A stretch of DNA of 64,000 bases from 1-14-2-50-31-20 sp965370315 (GTDB taxonomy: Bacteria > Bacteroidota > Ignavibacteria > Ignavibacteriales > Melioribacteraceae), in assembly GCA_965370315.1 (NCBI GenBank), contig CBDUTO010000003.1, positions 1 to 64,000 of the forward strand. The letters are read 5' to 3'. Under the pieces are notes generated by a model. The model made no database searches. It was not told the origin of the DNA and saw only the letters and a list, made by a program, of their open reading frames with translations. Positions 1 to 8,105 of this stretch are shown here, in pieces. Every line of letters starts with the position of its first letter. Positions within the stretch are counted from its first letter, which is position 1. The translations under genes and the position numbers were made by a program.

Positions 1-1071
1 TTTTGCAATCATTCCATCAGGGAATATATCCACAGCACCATCAGAATTTATATCTTGTGGAGTTCCGTTTCTATTCAGTTCCGCAAACCCCGGCGGAAAT
101 ATTTGACCATCAGGTGAAAAATACATTCTCTTAAAGTATAGCTTATATTTTAGCAATAAGTCCTTATTCAACTGACGATTATGCTCCAAATTAGCTAGAA
201 AATACTTTTCATTATTTTTAAATTCTCCCCTTTCCACTAAAGCATATGAGGGGCCTATGAAAGGACCTCTCGATTTATTTACATAAATGGAATTAAACTT
301 CCAATCTTTATATAACATTGAAAAACGTATGTCGATTTTTTCATTTGTATAATCTGTTAAACCAGGAGCTAATGGAAATGGATAATCTGAGATTCTGTCT
401 TTTTCAATAAGTAATTCTGGACCTTCTGTTTTGAGATAATTTAGTGTTCCCCAAACTTTGAAGTCTTCTGAAATAATTTTTTGGAACTCGATTGAAGACT
501 CATATGTGCTATATGATCCTCCTTTTAATTTAATATTCAATTCATCTTTGTTAGTAGATTTATCTGTGATAATATTAACTACGCTAAGCATAGCATTTGA
601 ACCATGAATTGCACTCCCCGGGCCCCTAATGATTTCTACTCTTTCAACTCCATCAAGTGACATATCATCAAAGACACGAGTTGCTTCACCAAATACATTA
701 TTATTTATAGAAATACCGTCAATTAAAAATTTAATTGTTGCAGAATTAGTTGAGGTAAATCCTCTGATTTCAAATTCTTTTAGACCAAATTGATTAATAG
801 TGGAATTAAACCCAGGAACAATCTTTAAAACATCTTCAATAGTTCTTGCCCCCATGTTTTTAATTTGCTCCGAATTAATAATTGTTACAAAATCTGGGAG
901 TGTCTTAATATCTCGTTGAAATTTTGTGACTGTGCTTACATCAATACCCATTAACTCTTCAATTGACATCTGATATAACGAGTCGCTACTTATTTCTGTT
1001 TGCCCAAATAAATTAACAGATAAAGACAATATTACAGTACAAATAATATTGAGTCTTAATAATGAAATCAT
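1..1071 (-). CDS. TonB-dependent receptor, N-terminal part (runs off the left edge)
   Basis: Open on the minus strand from an ATG at 1069-1071 to the window edge: 357 codons without a stop, so the C-terminal part of the barrel lies outside. A signal peptide is visible at about residues 1-21 (hydrophobic run ending near LFGQ). A plug domain follows, beginning with the SIEELMGIDV type sequence common in Bacteroidota receptors. It contains an IRGF segment and the IRGPGSAIHGSNAMLSVVNI stretch that closes most plugs. The family sits in the outer membrane and imports or senses ligands such as siderophores or cobalamin, powered by TonB; the ligand cannot be told from this part. The gene is one of three receptors of this type in the window, and the only one without a visible kinase neighbour. 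The family is clear; the substrate is unknown. Confidence 0.9.
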   Translation of the reverse strand, partial: MISLLRLNIICTVILSLSVNLFGQTEISSDSLYQMSIEELMGIDVSTVTKFQRDIKTLPDFVTIINSEQIKNMGARTIEDVLKIVPGFNSTINQFGLKEFEIRGFTSTNSATIKFLIDGISINNNVFGEATRVFDDMSLDGVERVEIIRGPGSAIHGSNAMLSVVNIITDKSTNKDELNIKLKGGSYSTYESSIEFQKIISEDFKVWGTLNYLKTEGPELLIEKDRISDYPFPLAPGLTDYTNEKIDIRFSMLYKDWKFNSIYVNKSRGPFIGPSYALVERGEFKNNEKYFLANLEHNRQLNKDLLLKYKLYFKRMYFSPDGQIFPPGFAELNRNGTPQDINSDGAVDIFPDGMIAK

Positions 1072-1207
1072 ATTTAACCAACGTGTATTGTTAAAAAATT
1101 ATTCATTCCATAATCTATATAAATAATGCTTTAATTCCATCTGTAATTTCGCTCTTATATTTACACCGCTAAATCATACTAAATAATTATTAAAGTATAA
1201 TTACAGA

Positions 1208-1308
1208 TTAAATATATTTGACGTTGGATGTTAGAGTAAAAGTAAATTTGCTCCCTTTTCCTAAATCGCTTTCGGCCCAAATTTTGCCATCGTTTGGTAA
1301 ACTAGTTA
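1208..1308 (-). pseudogene. C-terminal relic of a histidine kinase
   Basis: Reading the minus strand, about 33 codons end in a TAA at 1208-1210. They encode NDGKIWAESDLGKGSKFTF followed by TLT. This is the final beta strands and G2-side tail of a HATPase_c domain, closely like the ends of the kinases at 3886-5913 (GKILVKSELGKGSTFSFSL) and 23112-26549. Nothing of the rest of a kinase lies upstream: homology stops at the palindrome at 1309-1351. The piece is too short to function and has no start codon or ribosome site. I read it as what remains of a kinase gene after a deletion whose one end is at the palindrome. Confidence 0.7.
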
Positions 1309-1351
1309 TGACCTGCCCCCAATTAGTGAACACTAATTGGGGGGCAGGTCA
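1309..1351. repeat. 43-bp near-perfect palindrome, transposon-end-like
   Basis: The left arm TGACCTGCCCCCAATTAGTG (1309-1328) and the right arm at 1331-1351 are inverted copies. They are separated by AA and differ only in having five versus six G/C residues in the central run. A G/C-rich block set in AT-rich sequence, and its position exactly at the broken end of a kinase relic, suggest two abutted terminal repeats of an insertion sequence whose interior is gone. No transposase is present. The sequence from 1352 to 1616 between this and the next gene shows no recognisable gene. A stand-alone hairpin or terminator is the alternative. Confidence 0.6.
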
Positions 1352-1616
1352 CTTCTAATGTTATCATCATTTAACTTGTGCTCATTTTTGAATTCCCTAA
1401 TTTTACTAAAAAAATATACGGCGCCAGAAGACTCTACTCTTGCTGACGCCACTGAGGACCACTTCAGGTTAACCAGACATGAAGCATCTATTTAATTTTA
1501 TGAACAATTAAACATATAATATATATAACCACTTTTAAGTGTAGGAACATCCTAAGCGCAATCAACTAAAAGAAAATATTTATTAATTCATTTAATAATG
1601 ATTGAGAACCAACAGT

Positions 1617-2048
1617 TTAGTCTCTCTTATGTAGCCATACCCATTTTTTTCTATCAGCCTCATAATATCTTAGCTTAACTAAACCATCTTGATCATATAC
1701 TCCCAGAATTCTATATGTTTTATTATTATCAGCTTTGCTCTTTAAGGTAAGAGTTATTGTAATTTTATTTTTATTTTCTTTTAACTTAAATTTTTTGATA
1801 ATTTCATCTTCTTTAAGAAGATCATTAAGATTCTTGTTAAATCCTTTATAAGACCCACCACCTCCGCCAAGATCAGTGGATGTTTTTCTATAAACATTAG
1901 CTCTCATTCCAATATCATGAACCTTATGTATTGCCAAGTCTTTGACCTGATCAGAAAATGAAACAGAAAATAAATTTACTCCAACAATAATAGCAATCCC
2001 GACTATAATAGTACCAAGAGCAATTAATAACATTTGTTGATTTCCCAT
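1617..2048 (-). CDS. Small pilin-like membrane-anchored protein (conserved hypothetical)
   Basis: A 143-residue protein beginning MGNQQMLLIALG, with one hydrophobic segment at about residues 6-27 and a hydrophilic remainder. The layout (short start, helix, soluble domain) recalls type IV pilin or pseudopilin proteins, but the usual prepilin peptidase glycine plus Phe-methionine site is not clearly present. A GGGGGSYKGF segment lies at about residues 62-71; similar small proteins with a GGGGGSF motif recur in Ignavibacteriales genomes. The start lies 13 bases after the stop of the sigma/FecR-like gene upstream, so the two are probably co-transcribed. The function is unknown; assembly into a filament or envelope structure is a guess from shape only. 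Confidence 0.6.
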   Translation of the reverse strand: MGNQQMLLIALGTIIVGIAIIVGVNLFSVSFSDQVKDLAIHKVHDIGMRANVYRKTSTDLGGGGGSYKGFNKNLNDLLKEDEIIKKFKLKENKNKITITLTLKSKADNNKTYRILGVYDQDGLVKLRYYEADRKKWVWLHKRD

Positions 2049-2061
2049 TTTACCCGTCCCA

Positions 2062-3837
2062 TTAAAGTTTAGTAATTATATAATTTGAATCCCACTCATC
2101 ATTCATTATAAGTAGATCACTAATAATAAAATCCAATAAATCTTGTTTCGTCTCTTCAGACAATAACATTTCCTCACTAGATTCTGTATTTATTTCCAGT
2201 AAAAGTATTTGGTTAAGTTTCTCTAGAACTAATTTCTTTTTTTGAAAATCTGAAATTGAAAGTAAATGCCACAATGTAAGAATATCCTTCTCTTCAGTGT
2301 TTCTAAGAATATAATTTAATGCATAAATATCTGTAGGCACCTTAGATATTTGCTCTATTGCATTAATAAAGTCTTCCGATGAATTTTTGTGATATGGTAT
2401 GACCAAAGAATATGAATCGTCATATTTTAGATTGTAGTTACTTCCACAATAAACCATTCTACTAGAATTATCTATTTTCAAACTTACCAATCCCCTTTCT
2501 ACTTCTAAATCAAATCCATTCGACTTAATAATCGAATACAGAAAATTTGAATTTTCAGTCACAATAGTTGAAATCGGTGTTTTTATTCTATTATAAATTC
2601 CAAATTCATTAAAATCTTTTTGTGAATTAAATGTCGAATTAAATTTTAATGATCCAGAATTTAATTCAAATACATTTTCCGAACTTGTCACTTTGCTGAT
2701 TACAAATTCTGAATTTTCAAAAATTTCAATTGATGTATGCTCACCTTTTTCTAATTTTGTTCTCCTATTATTTGAAGTTGTAATTATATCACTCTCGCTC
2801 AGTTCGATAGTCTTGGTATTTATTCCGTTTACAGTTGCAATAATATCATCCTTAGAAATTATCCATGCTTCCGGAATATTTGCAATCATTAAAAATGCTA
2901 TTAGTATAATTACACTTATACCAACAGAGATGGCCATTTTCAAAATGCTTTTACTCTTAATACCATATTTGGCTAATAAATATGCTACTCTATTTCTTTT
3001 GTGAATAAACTTTTCAATTTTCTGATTTTTCTTTAATAATTTCTCACTATTTAAGATCTCTTTTTCATCAACCGATACCTTCTTATTAAGCATTTTATTT
3101 GTCTCTTCTTTGAGTAGAGAAATACGTAAATTTTCAATTATTTCACTATCTGGTTCAAGATTAACAAATAAATTATTCAGTAATTCTTTACAATATTCTA
3201 TTTGCTCAGGTAATAATTTTGTTTTATTCTTTTTTGTTTCTTGAGCATCAACCTTTTCAGTTGTACTTGGATTGGCATCTATTTTTTTCAGATACTCACT
3301 ACTAAACTGAAGCTTATTTTTAGATGGGAACTTTATAATCAATTTTTGTCGTACATTATTTAGTGTTTCTACAATTTCTTTTAAATTAATTCCTTTGTAA
3401 ATTTCATCAACAATTTCAACCGTTTGTCCAATTTGGTCACACAAAACTATTACAACTCTTTCAATAGATGATAATTTCAAGATTTCTTTTTCAATATCTG
3501 AAAAAGAGCTTTTAAAATCTTCGCTTAAGTTTGTTATGTCTGTATCATCTAGCAATTCAAGATTATTATCAACTAAATAATTGACACATTTTAGAATTAT
3601 AATTCTACTAATCAGCTTTTCAAATTCATTTACATTTTGGATTTTATTTATATTTCGCAACCCAATCAAAAACACTTCTGAAGAAATTTTGGCTGCTTCT
3701 TTTCTTATTGGTACTAGTTCAAAAACAAGGGGAAAAACTTTGCGAAGACCAATGGAACAGAGATCGATATAACAATTAGTTCTTCCTTTTTTTGATTCAT
3801 TCAACAAAAAATTACAATATTTTGAATTTCCACTCAT
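2062..3837 (-). CDS. Putative ECF-sigma-like / transmembrane / FecR-like fusion protein
   Basis: The protein has 591 residues. Residues about 30-90 (RKVFPLVFELVPIRKEAAKI, then SSEVFLIGLRNI) follow the pattern of sigma-70 region 2 in ECF factors. Residues about 112-170, with an LSSIERVVIVL start and a helix-turn-helix-like tail NLKEIVETLNNVRQKL, resemble region 4. A linker rich in Lys and Glu follows, then one membrane segment at about 299-320. The outer part at about 345-470 resembles the FecR domain (repeated beta segments, LNSGSLKF, TPISTIVTENSNF, LEVERGLVSL). In classical systems sigma factor and FecR-type anti-sigma are separate proteins; here they look joined across the membrane. The sigma similarity is weak, so the N-terminus may no longer bind RNA polymerase. 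The start is preceded by AGGGA. The gene leads into the pilin-like gene. Confidence 0.5.
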   Translation of the reverse strand: MSGNSKYCNFLLNESKKGRTNCYIDLCSIGLRKVFPLVFELVPIRKEAAKISSEVFLIGLRNINKIQNVNEFEKLISRIIILKCVNYLVDNNLELLDDTDITNLSEDFKSSFSDIEKEILKLSSIERVVIVLCDQIGQTVEIVDEIYKGINLKEIVETLNNVRQKLIIKFPSKNKLQFSSEYLKKIDANPSTTEKVDAQETKKNKTKLLPEQIEYCKELLNNLFVNLEPDSEIIENLRISLLKEETNKMLNKKVSVDEKEILNSEKLLKKNQKIEKFIHKRNRVAYLLAKYGIKSKSILKMAISVGISVIILIAFLMIANIPEAWIISKDDIIATVNGINTKTIELSESDIITTSNNRRTKLEKGEHTSIEIFENSEFVISKVTSSENVFELNSGSLKFNSTFNSQKDFNEFGIYNRIKTPISTIVTENSNFLYSIIKSNGFDLEVERGLVSLKIDNSSRMVYCGSNYNLKYDDSYSLVIPYHKNSSEDFINAIEQISKVPTDIYALNYILRNTEEKDILTLWHLLSISDFQKKKLVLEKLNQILLLEINTESSEEMLLSEETKQDLLDFIISDLLIMNDEWDSNYIITKL

Positions 3838-3885
3838 AAAAAAGATCCCTAAATTATTTTACTTGTATACCAACAATTTTAAAAA

Positions 3886-5913
3886 TTAACTATGCATAGC
3901 TTCTAGAGTACTCTTGCTCGAAACTACTTTCTGAGTTACGGGCAAACTAAAGCTAAAAGTACTTCCTTTTCCTAGTTCACTTTTTACTAAAATTTTGCCG
4001 CCATGCTTTTCAACAAATTCATTGCATAAAATCAATCCCAATCCTGTACCAGATTCATTTTCAGTACCAAATGATGATTGTGTACTCTTCAAACTAAATA
4101 GTTTTGAAACCGTCTCTTCGCTCATTCCAACACCAGAATCTTTTATTCGCAATTCAACGGAATCAGAATTAATGCAAAACTCTACAGATATTTGTCCATT
4201 TCTAGGAGTGAACTTTATTGCATTAGTTAATAGATTTCGAATAATTGTATTAAGCATATCTTCATCTGCATTTACTTCCAGATTACTTATAACTTTGTTA
4301 GTAAGTAATATGCTTTTTTTCTCCGCTGATTTTTTCACAAGCAAAACATTTTGTTCAACAATACTTAATAAATTTAAGATCTGAGGCTGAAATTCTATTT
4401 TTCCTGTTTGTGAGCGTGACCACTGTAATAAGTTTTGGAGTAAATTAAACGATAAATCGGCAGTCTCCTTCATCTCGTTTATAAAGAATAAAACCTCATC
4501 ACTTTGTAGATCCTTATAATCAGAGAGCAAAATTTCAGAGAAGCCAAGTAATGTGATAAAAGGATTCTTTAGATCGTGAGCAATAATAGAGAAGAATTTA
4601 TCTTTTGATTGGTTTAGTTCATTTAATTCTGCTAAATATCTTTGTCTCTCTTCTGCATTTCTTTTTCGTGCTATTGCCAAAGCAATTTGTTCAGAAATAA
4701 AGACAAGTAACTGCATTTCGTCTTTGCTATAAGCGTTAGGGTTTTTATAATCTTGTAGAACTATAACACCCGAAACCTTATCATCATCCTTTAATGGAAC
4801 TCCTAACCAAATTTCAGATGGTGTTCCTACAAGTTCTACTTCACCTGCTTCACACAATTCTAAATCCTTTTGAGCATCAACTAATACAGGTTTGCCAGTT
4901 CTTAAAACATATTCTGTCAATCCTTTACCCAGCTGCTTAGGGGCATATTGCTCATCATACTCATCAACCATATATGGAAATGAGAGTATCTTTTTTTCAT
5001 CGTCATAATGTGCAATAATAAAATTATCTGCTGGCATCAATTTACCGACCGCTAAATGAATTTTTTGGTAAAGCATTTTTATATCGGTTGTTGTTAAAAC
5101 TGATTCTGAGATTTCATAGAGCGCTTCTCTAATTAGCTCGTTCTTTTTCCGCTTTGTAATATTGCGACCAACACCAACTATTCCTGAAATATTACCATCT
5201 TTATCAAGTAATGGAATTTTAGTAGTTAGCAACCAATTTCTACGTCCTTCGCTGTCAAGAAAGCTCTCTTCTCTGTCGAGCACAGGGTTGCCAGTTTCAA
5301 TAATACTTTTATCATCTTTGTAGAAAGAGGATGCATATTCATGTGTGAAAAAATCGAAATCTGTCTTACCAATTACTTCTTCTTCAGTAGTACAGCCAAT
5401 GTTTTTTAAGTCAGCTCGGTTAGCTAGTCTTTTTTTCAATTCTAAATCTTTTACATAAATTGCATCAGGAAGGATATCAATAATTGTACGAAATAGTAAC
5501 CTCTCATTAAGTAGCTTTTCTTCAGTTACTTTTTGTTTAGTTACATCTTTAAAACTCCAAACACGTCCAATAATATTCTCTTCTATTTTGTAAGGAGCCG
5601 AGTAACGTTCATATATTCTTCCATCCTTAAATTTAAGCACATCTGTGCTTTCATCATTAGATTGGTTATAAAGTTCATGAACTTTTTTTAAAAATAATTC
5701 CGGCTGATCCAACTGATCTAAGATTGAAAAAATTATTTTTTCATCGTTATAAGTTTCAAAAATAGCATCAGAAATATTCCAAAGCTGCTTAAATTTACTA
5801 TTAGCTTTTAGCACTTCTCCATTTGTTGAAACTACTAGAATTCCATCAGAAGTTGACTCAATGATTGAATCCAGCATGGACAAATCAGATTGTTTATTAT
5901 TGTTAAAATTCAT
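3886..5913 (-). CDS. Cytoplasmic PAS-PAS-GAF histidine kinase
   Basis: The protein has 675 residues and no membrane segment. Two PAS domains lie at about 12-130 and 138-258 (each ending in a DVTKQK/NITKRK-type boundary), then a GAF domain at about 265-425. A HisKA dimerisation helix carries the phosphoacceptor in FFSIIAHDLKNPF (about 440-455). A HATPase_c domain follows with N box NLLTNAIKF, G1 DSGVGM and G2 GTGLGLILC. It is expected to autophosphorylate in response to a soluble or cofactor-bound signal. Its start codon overlaps the stop of the hemerythrin gene by one base (TAATG), which implies translational coupling. That partner hints at oxygen or redox input, though no direct binding residues for heme or FAD can be named. 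No regulator is adjacent; the receiver gene at 10852-11217 is the nearest. Confidence 0.93.
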   Translation of the reverse strand: MNFNNNKQSDLSMLDSIIESTSDGILVVSTNGEVLKANSKFKQLWNISDAIFETYNDEKIIFSILDQLDQPELFLKKVHELYNQSNDESTDVLKFKDGRIYERYSAPYKIEENIIGRVWSFKDVTKQKVTEEKLLNERLLFRTIIDILPDAIYVKDLELKKRLANRADLKNIGCTTEEEVIGKTDFDFFTHEYASSFYKDDKSIIETGNPVLDREESFLDSEGRRNWLLTTKIPLLDKDGNISGIVGVGRNITKRKKNELIREALYEISESVLTTTDIKMLYQKIHLAVGKLMPADNFIIAHYDDEKKILSFPYMVDEYDEQYAPKQLGKGLTEYVLRTGKPVLVDAQKDLELCEAGEVELVGTPSEIWLGVPLKDDDKVSGVIVLQDYKNPNAYSKDEMQLLVFISEQIALAIARKRNAEERQRYLAELNELNQSKDKFFSIIAHDLKNPFITLLGFSEILLSDYKDLQSDEVLFFINEMKETADLSFNLLQNLLQWSRSQTGKIEFQPQILNLLSIVEQNVLLVKKSAEKKSILLTNKVISNLEVNADEDMLNTIIRNLLTNAIKFTPRNGQISVEFCINSDSVELRIKDSGVGMSEETVSKLFSLKSTQSSFGTENESGTGLGLILCNEFVEKHGGKILVKSELGKGSTFSFSLPVTQKVVSSKSTLEAMHS

Positions 5914-6338
5914 TATATCACCTTTAACGTTTCACCAAATTCTCGCGAATGTACATAATCACCAAATTCTTGATCAGTTCCAAGAATATGATTTATTGTC
6001 CAATCTTTAAGAAAATCAAGAGTTTTAAGTGAAAGCAATAAATTGTTTTTTGCTATCTCTCTTTGTAGGGTTTCAATTTGCTCAATAAAATAATTGTGTT
6101 CAATTATATGCTCATTTGCAGTGGGATATTCGTATTGTTCAAATAAGTTTTTCTCAGTTGCAAAATGATAGTGTGTATAATCTGCTAATTTTTCAAGCAA
6201 TTCACTTACAAGATATTGACCCGTTCCATTCGTCTGTGCATAATATAGTTCGTTCATGTATTCTATAAGTTTTTGATGCTGTTCGTCAATAATTTTAAAA
6301 CCGATCTCGTACGTTTCTTTCCAGTTTATATAAGCCAT
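5913..6338 (-). CDS. Bacteriohemerythrin
   Basis: A small non-heme di-iron oxygen-binding protein of about 141 residues, the usual length. Iron ligands are visible in order: a His in DEQHQKL, the HYHFATEKNLFE helix (HxxxE), a His in EHNYF, and the HILGTDQEF helix (HxxxxD). An in-frame TTG lies four codons earlier at 6350, but GGGAG is placed correctly only for the ATG at 6336-6338, giving MAYINW, so that start is used here. It binds dioxygen reversibly in the cytoplasm and can serve as an oxygen store or sensor. It lies between two kinase genes and overlaps the PAS-GAF kinase by one base, so delivery of oxygen information to that kinase is plausible but not shown. Confidence 0.93.
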   Translation of the reverse strand: MAYINWKETYEIGFKIIDEQHQKLIEYMNELYYAQTNGTGQYLVSELLEKLADYTHYHFATEKNLFEQYEYPTANEHIIEHNYFIEQIETLQREIAKNNLLLSLKTLDFLKDWTINHILGTDQEFGDYVHSREFGETLKVI

Positions 6339-6362
6339 GATAACTCCCAATCCATTTGTGTT

Positions 6363-8096
6363 TTAATTTTCTTGAAATGTTAAATTGTCCGGTACGCTTT
6401 CAGTATTTTCAAATTTCTGAAAAATTGAGTTGAATGTAAAAACTGATCCCATTTCAACTTCACTCTGTACTCGAATATTGCCTCCTAGAAGTTTCACTAA
6501 TTCTTTACATATTATTAGCCCAAGACCTGATCCATATTTTCTATCATTTTTACTATTAACTTGTTGATAAGGCATAAATAGAGTAGAAATCTTATCTTCT
6601 GGAATTCCACGCCCAGTATCTGAGACTTCTGTTATAATCTCAAAATCATCCCCAACTGTTTCACCTTTTTTAATTAGTATTGTTACTTCTCCTGAATCTG
6701 TAAACTTAAGTGCATTATTTGCCAGGTTAATCACAATTTGTTTGTAATGATCTCCATCTCCCATTATTAAATTAGGAATATCGTTATTTATACGAGCACT
6801 AAGTGAAATATTTTTTAGTTCTGCTAACGGTGTAAGGAGACTTAGACATTCATCAACTTTGCCTTTAAAATTAAATAACTCAACTTCTAGTTCTAATTTT
6901 CCAGCCTCAATTTTAGTAAAGTCCAAATATTTATCCAAAGTATCAAGCAAAGCATCTATCGATGTTTTTGCAGAGAGAGCATATTCTTTCAACTCCTCAT
7001 CTGTTTTAATACAATCTGTTGTGAGCATATCAAGAATTAATGATATTGAATTTATTGGTGTCTTTAATTCATGGTTTATTTTAGCAAGTAGTTGAATTTT
7101 ACTATCTTTTAATTCTAGGGCTTCTAAACTATTTTTTTCTTGAATGAGTTTTGCATCATGTAATTTTAATAGAGTTTCAATTTGCTTGTTTTCTGATAGA
7201 ATTCTCTCAGTTACATTAAGAATACTTCCATCATAATGTTTAACACTTGATTTTTTAATTACAATACTAGGTCTCAAATTGAGGCTGAAAAACATTTTTG
7301 AACCATCAGTAAGTTTGATTTCCTTTATGTGATCTTTTACAAATCCATGTTCGTTAACTTCACTAAGAATACTATCAAGACTATTTTCAACTAGTAATCC
7401 ATCTGTAAAATTCATTTTATCACTTAGAGTAAAATCTAATTCTTTTAGAATTGAGTAAAATGCATTATTTGCAGAAACCAACACCCCACTCTCTGTTATT
7501 CTAAAAATTCCTTCAATTGAATTGTCAAGAATTTCCTTTGCTTGTAGAGATTTACATAATAATTTTTCTCTTAATCTTGAATTAATTGTTGTTGCGCCAA
7601 CACTTAGGACACTCATGATTAGTACAAATATTACATTTGCAAAAACATTTGGAAGAGAATAAATAGAATTATTATTATATAAGATTGATGTAGCAAAAAT
7701 AATATTGTAATATATGGCTACTATTATTTGATTTTTTGTGTCCCAACTCAAGAATAATGCCGTTGTAAAAATTGTTAGCGCCAAAAGGTGAGAATTAATT
7801 AAAAGTGTTTTGGGAATTAAATATATTATAGAACCAAAAGACAACATAATGGACAATAAGAGTATATGAATAAACAGAATAGAGTATTTACTTCCATAAT
7901 AAGTAAATGTAGCTGCTAAAATTATAAAACCAATAGTAGTAGCAATAAGCCGACTAAAGTATAAACCAATTGAGAACTCGGCAAAATAATTTACTTCAAA
8001 AATTAGTGCTGTAATACCAGCAAATATAGTAATTAGGGCAATCATTCGAAGCGGTTTGATAATTAGGTTGTTATTTCTAAATTTTGATTTACTCAT
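6363..8096 (-). CDS. Membrane histidine kinase with six-helix N-terminal sensor and PAS domain
   Basis: A protein of 577 residues. The first about 170 residues hold roughly six hydrophobic helices with short loops (about 17-35, 44-66, 70-93, 98-118, 122-140, 150-170), a 7TM/MASE-like membrane sensor of no family I can name. A PAS domain lies at about 185-300. The HisKA box is KINHELKTPINS, with the phosphoacceptor His. HATPase_c shows NLANNALKFTDSG, DTGRGIPEDK and GSGLGLIICKELV. The kinase is complete. It lies 9 bases after the 900-residue PAS kinase gene and 24 bases before the hemerythrin start, consistent with one transcript. With little periplasmic loop, it probably senses a membrane or lipid-soluble signal; that is inference. 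Confidence 0.92.
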   Translation of the reverse strand: MSKSKFRNNNLIIKPLRMIALITIFAGITALIFEVNYFAEFSIGLYFSRLIATTIGFIILAATFTYYGSKYSILFIHILLLSIMLSFGSIIYLIPKTLLINSHLLALTIFTTALFLSWDTKNQIIVAIYYNIIFATSILYNNNSIYSLPNVFANVIFVLIMSVLSVGATTINSRLREKLLCKSLQAKEILDNSIEGIFRITESGVLVSANNAFYSILKELDFTLSDKMNFTDGLLVENSLDSILSEVNEHGFVKDHIKEIKLTDGSKMFFSLNLRPSIVIKKSSVKHYDGSILNVTERILSENKQIETLLKLHDAKLIQEKNSLEALELKDSKIQLLAKINHELKTPINSISLILDMLTTDCIKTDEELKEYALSAKTSIDALLDTLDKYLDFTKIEAGKLELEVELFNFKGKVDECLSLLTPLAELKNISLSARINNDIPNLIMGDGDHYKQIVINLANNALKFTDSGEVTILIKKGETVGDDFEIITEVSDTGRGIPEDKISTLFMPYQQVNSKNDRKYGSGLGLIICKELVKLLGGNIRVQSEVEMGSVFTFNSIFQKFENTESVPDNLTFQEN

Positions 8097-8105
8097 TTTA
8101 TTCTC

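Noticed and set aside
1352..1500. Minus-strand frame of about 46 codons running into the palindrome
   Set aside because: No start with a ribosome site and no family match; it ends at TAG inside the palindrome, probably by chance or as unrecognisable transposon sequence.
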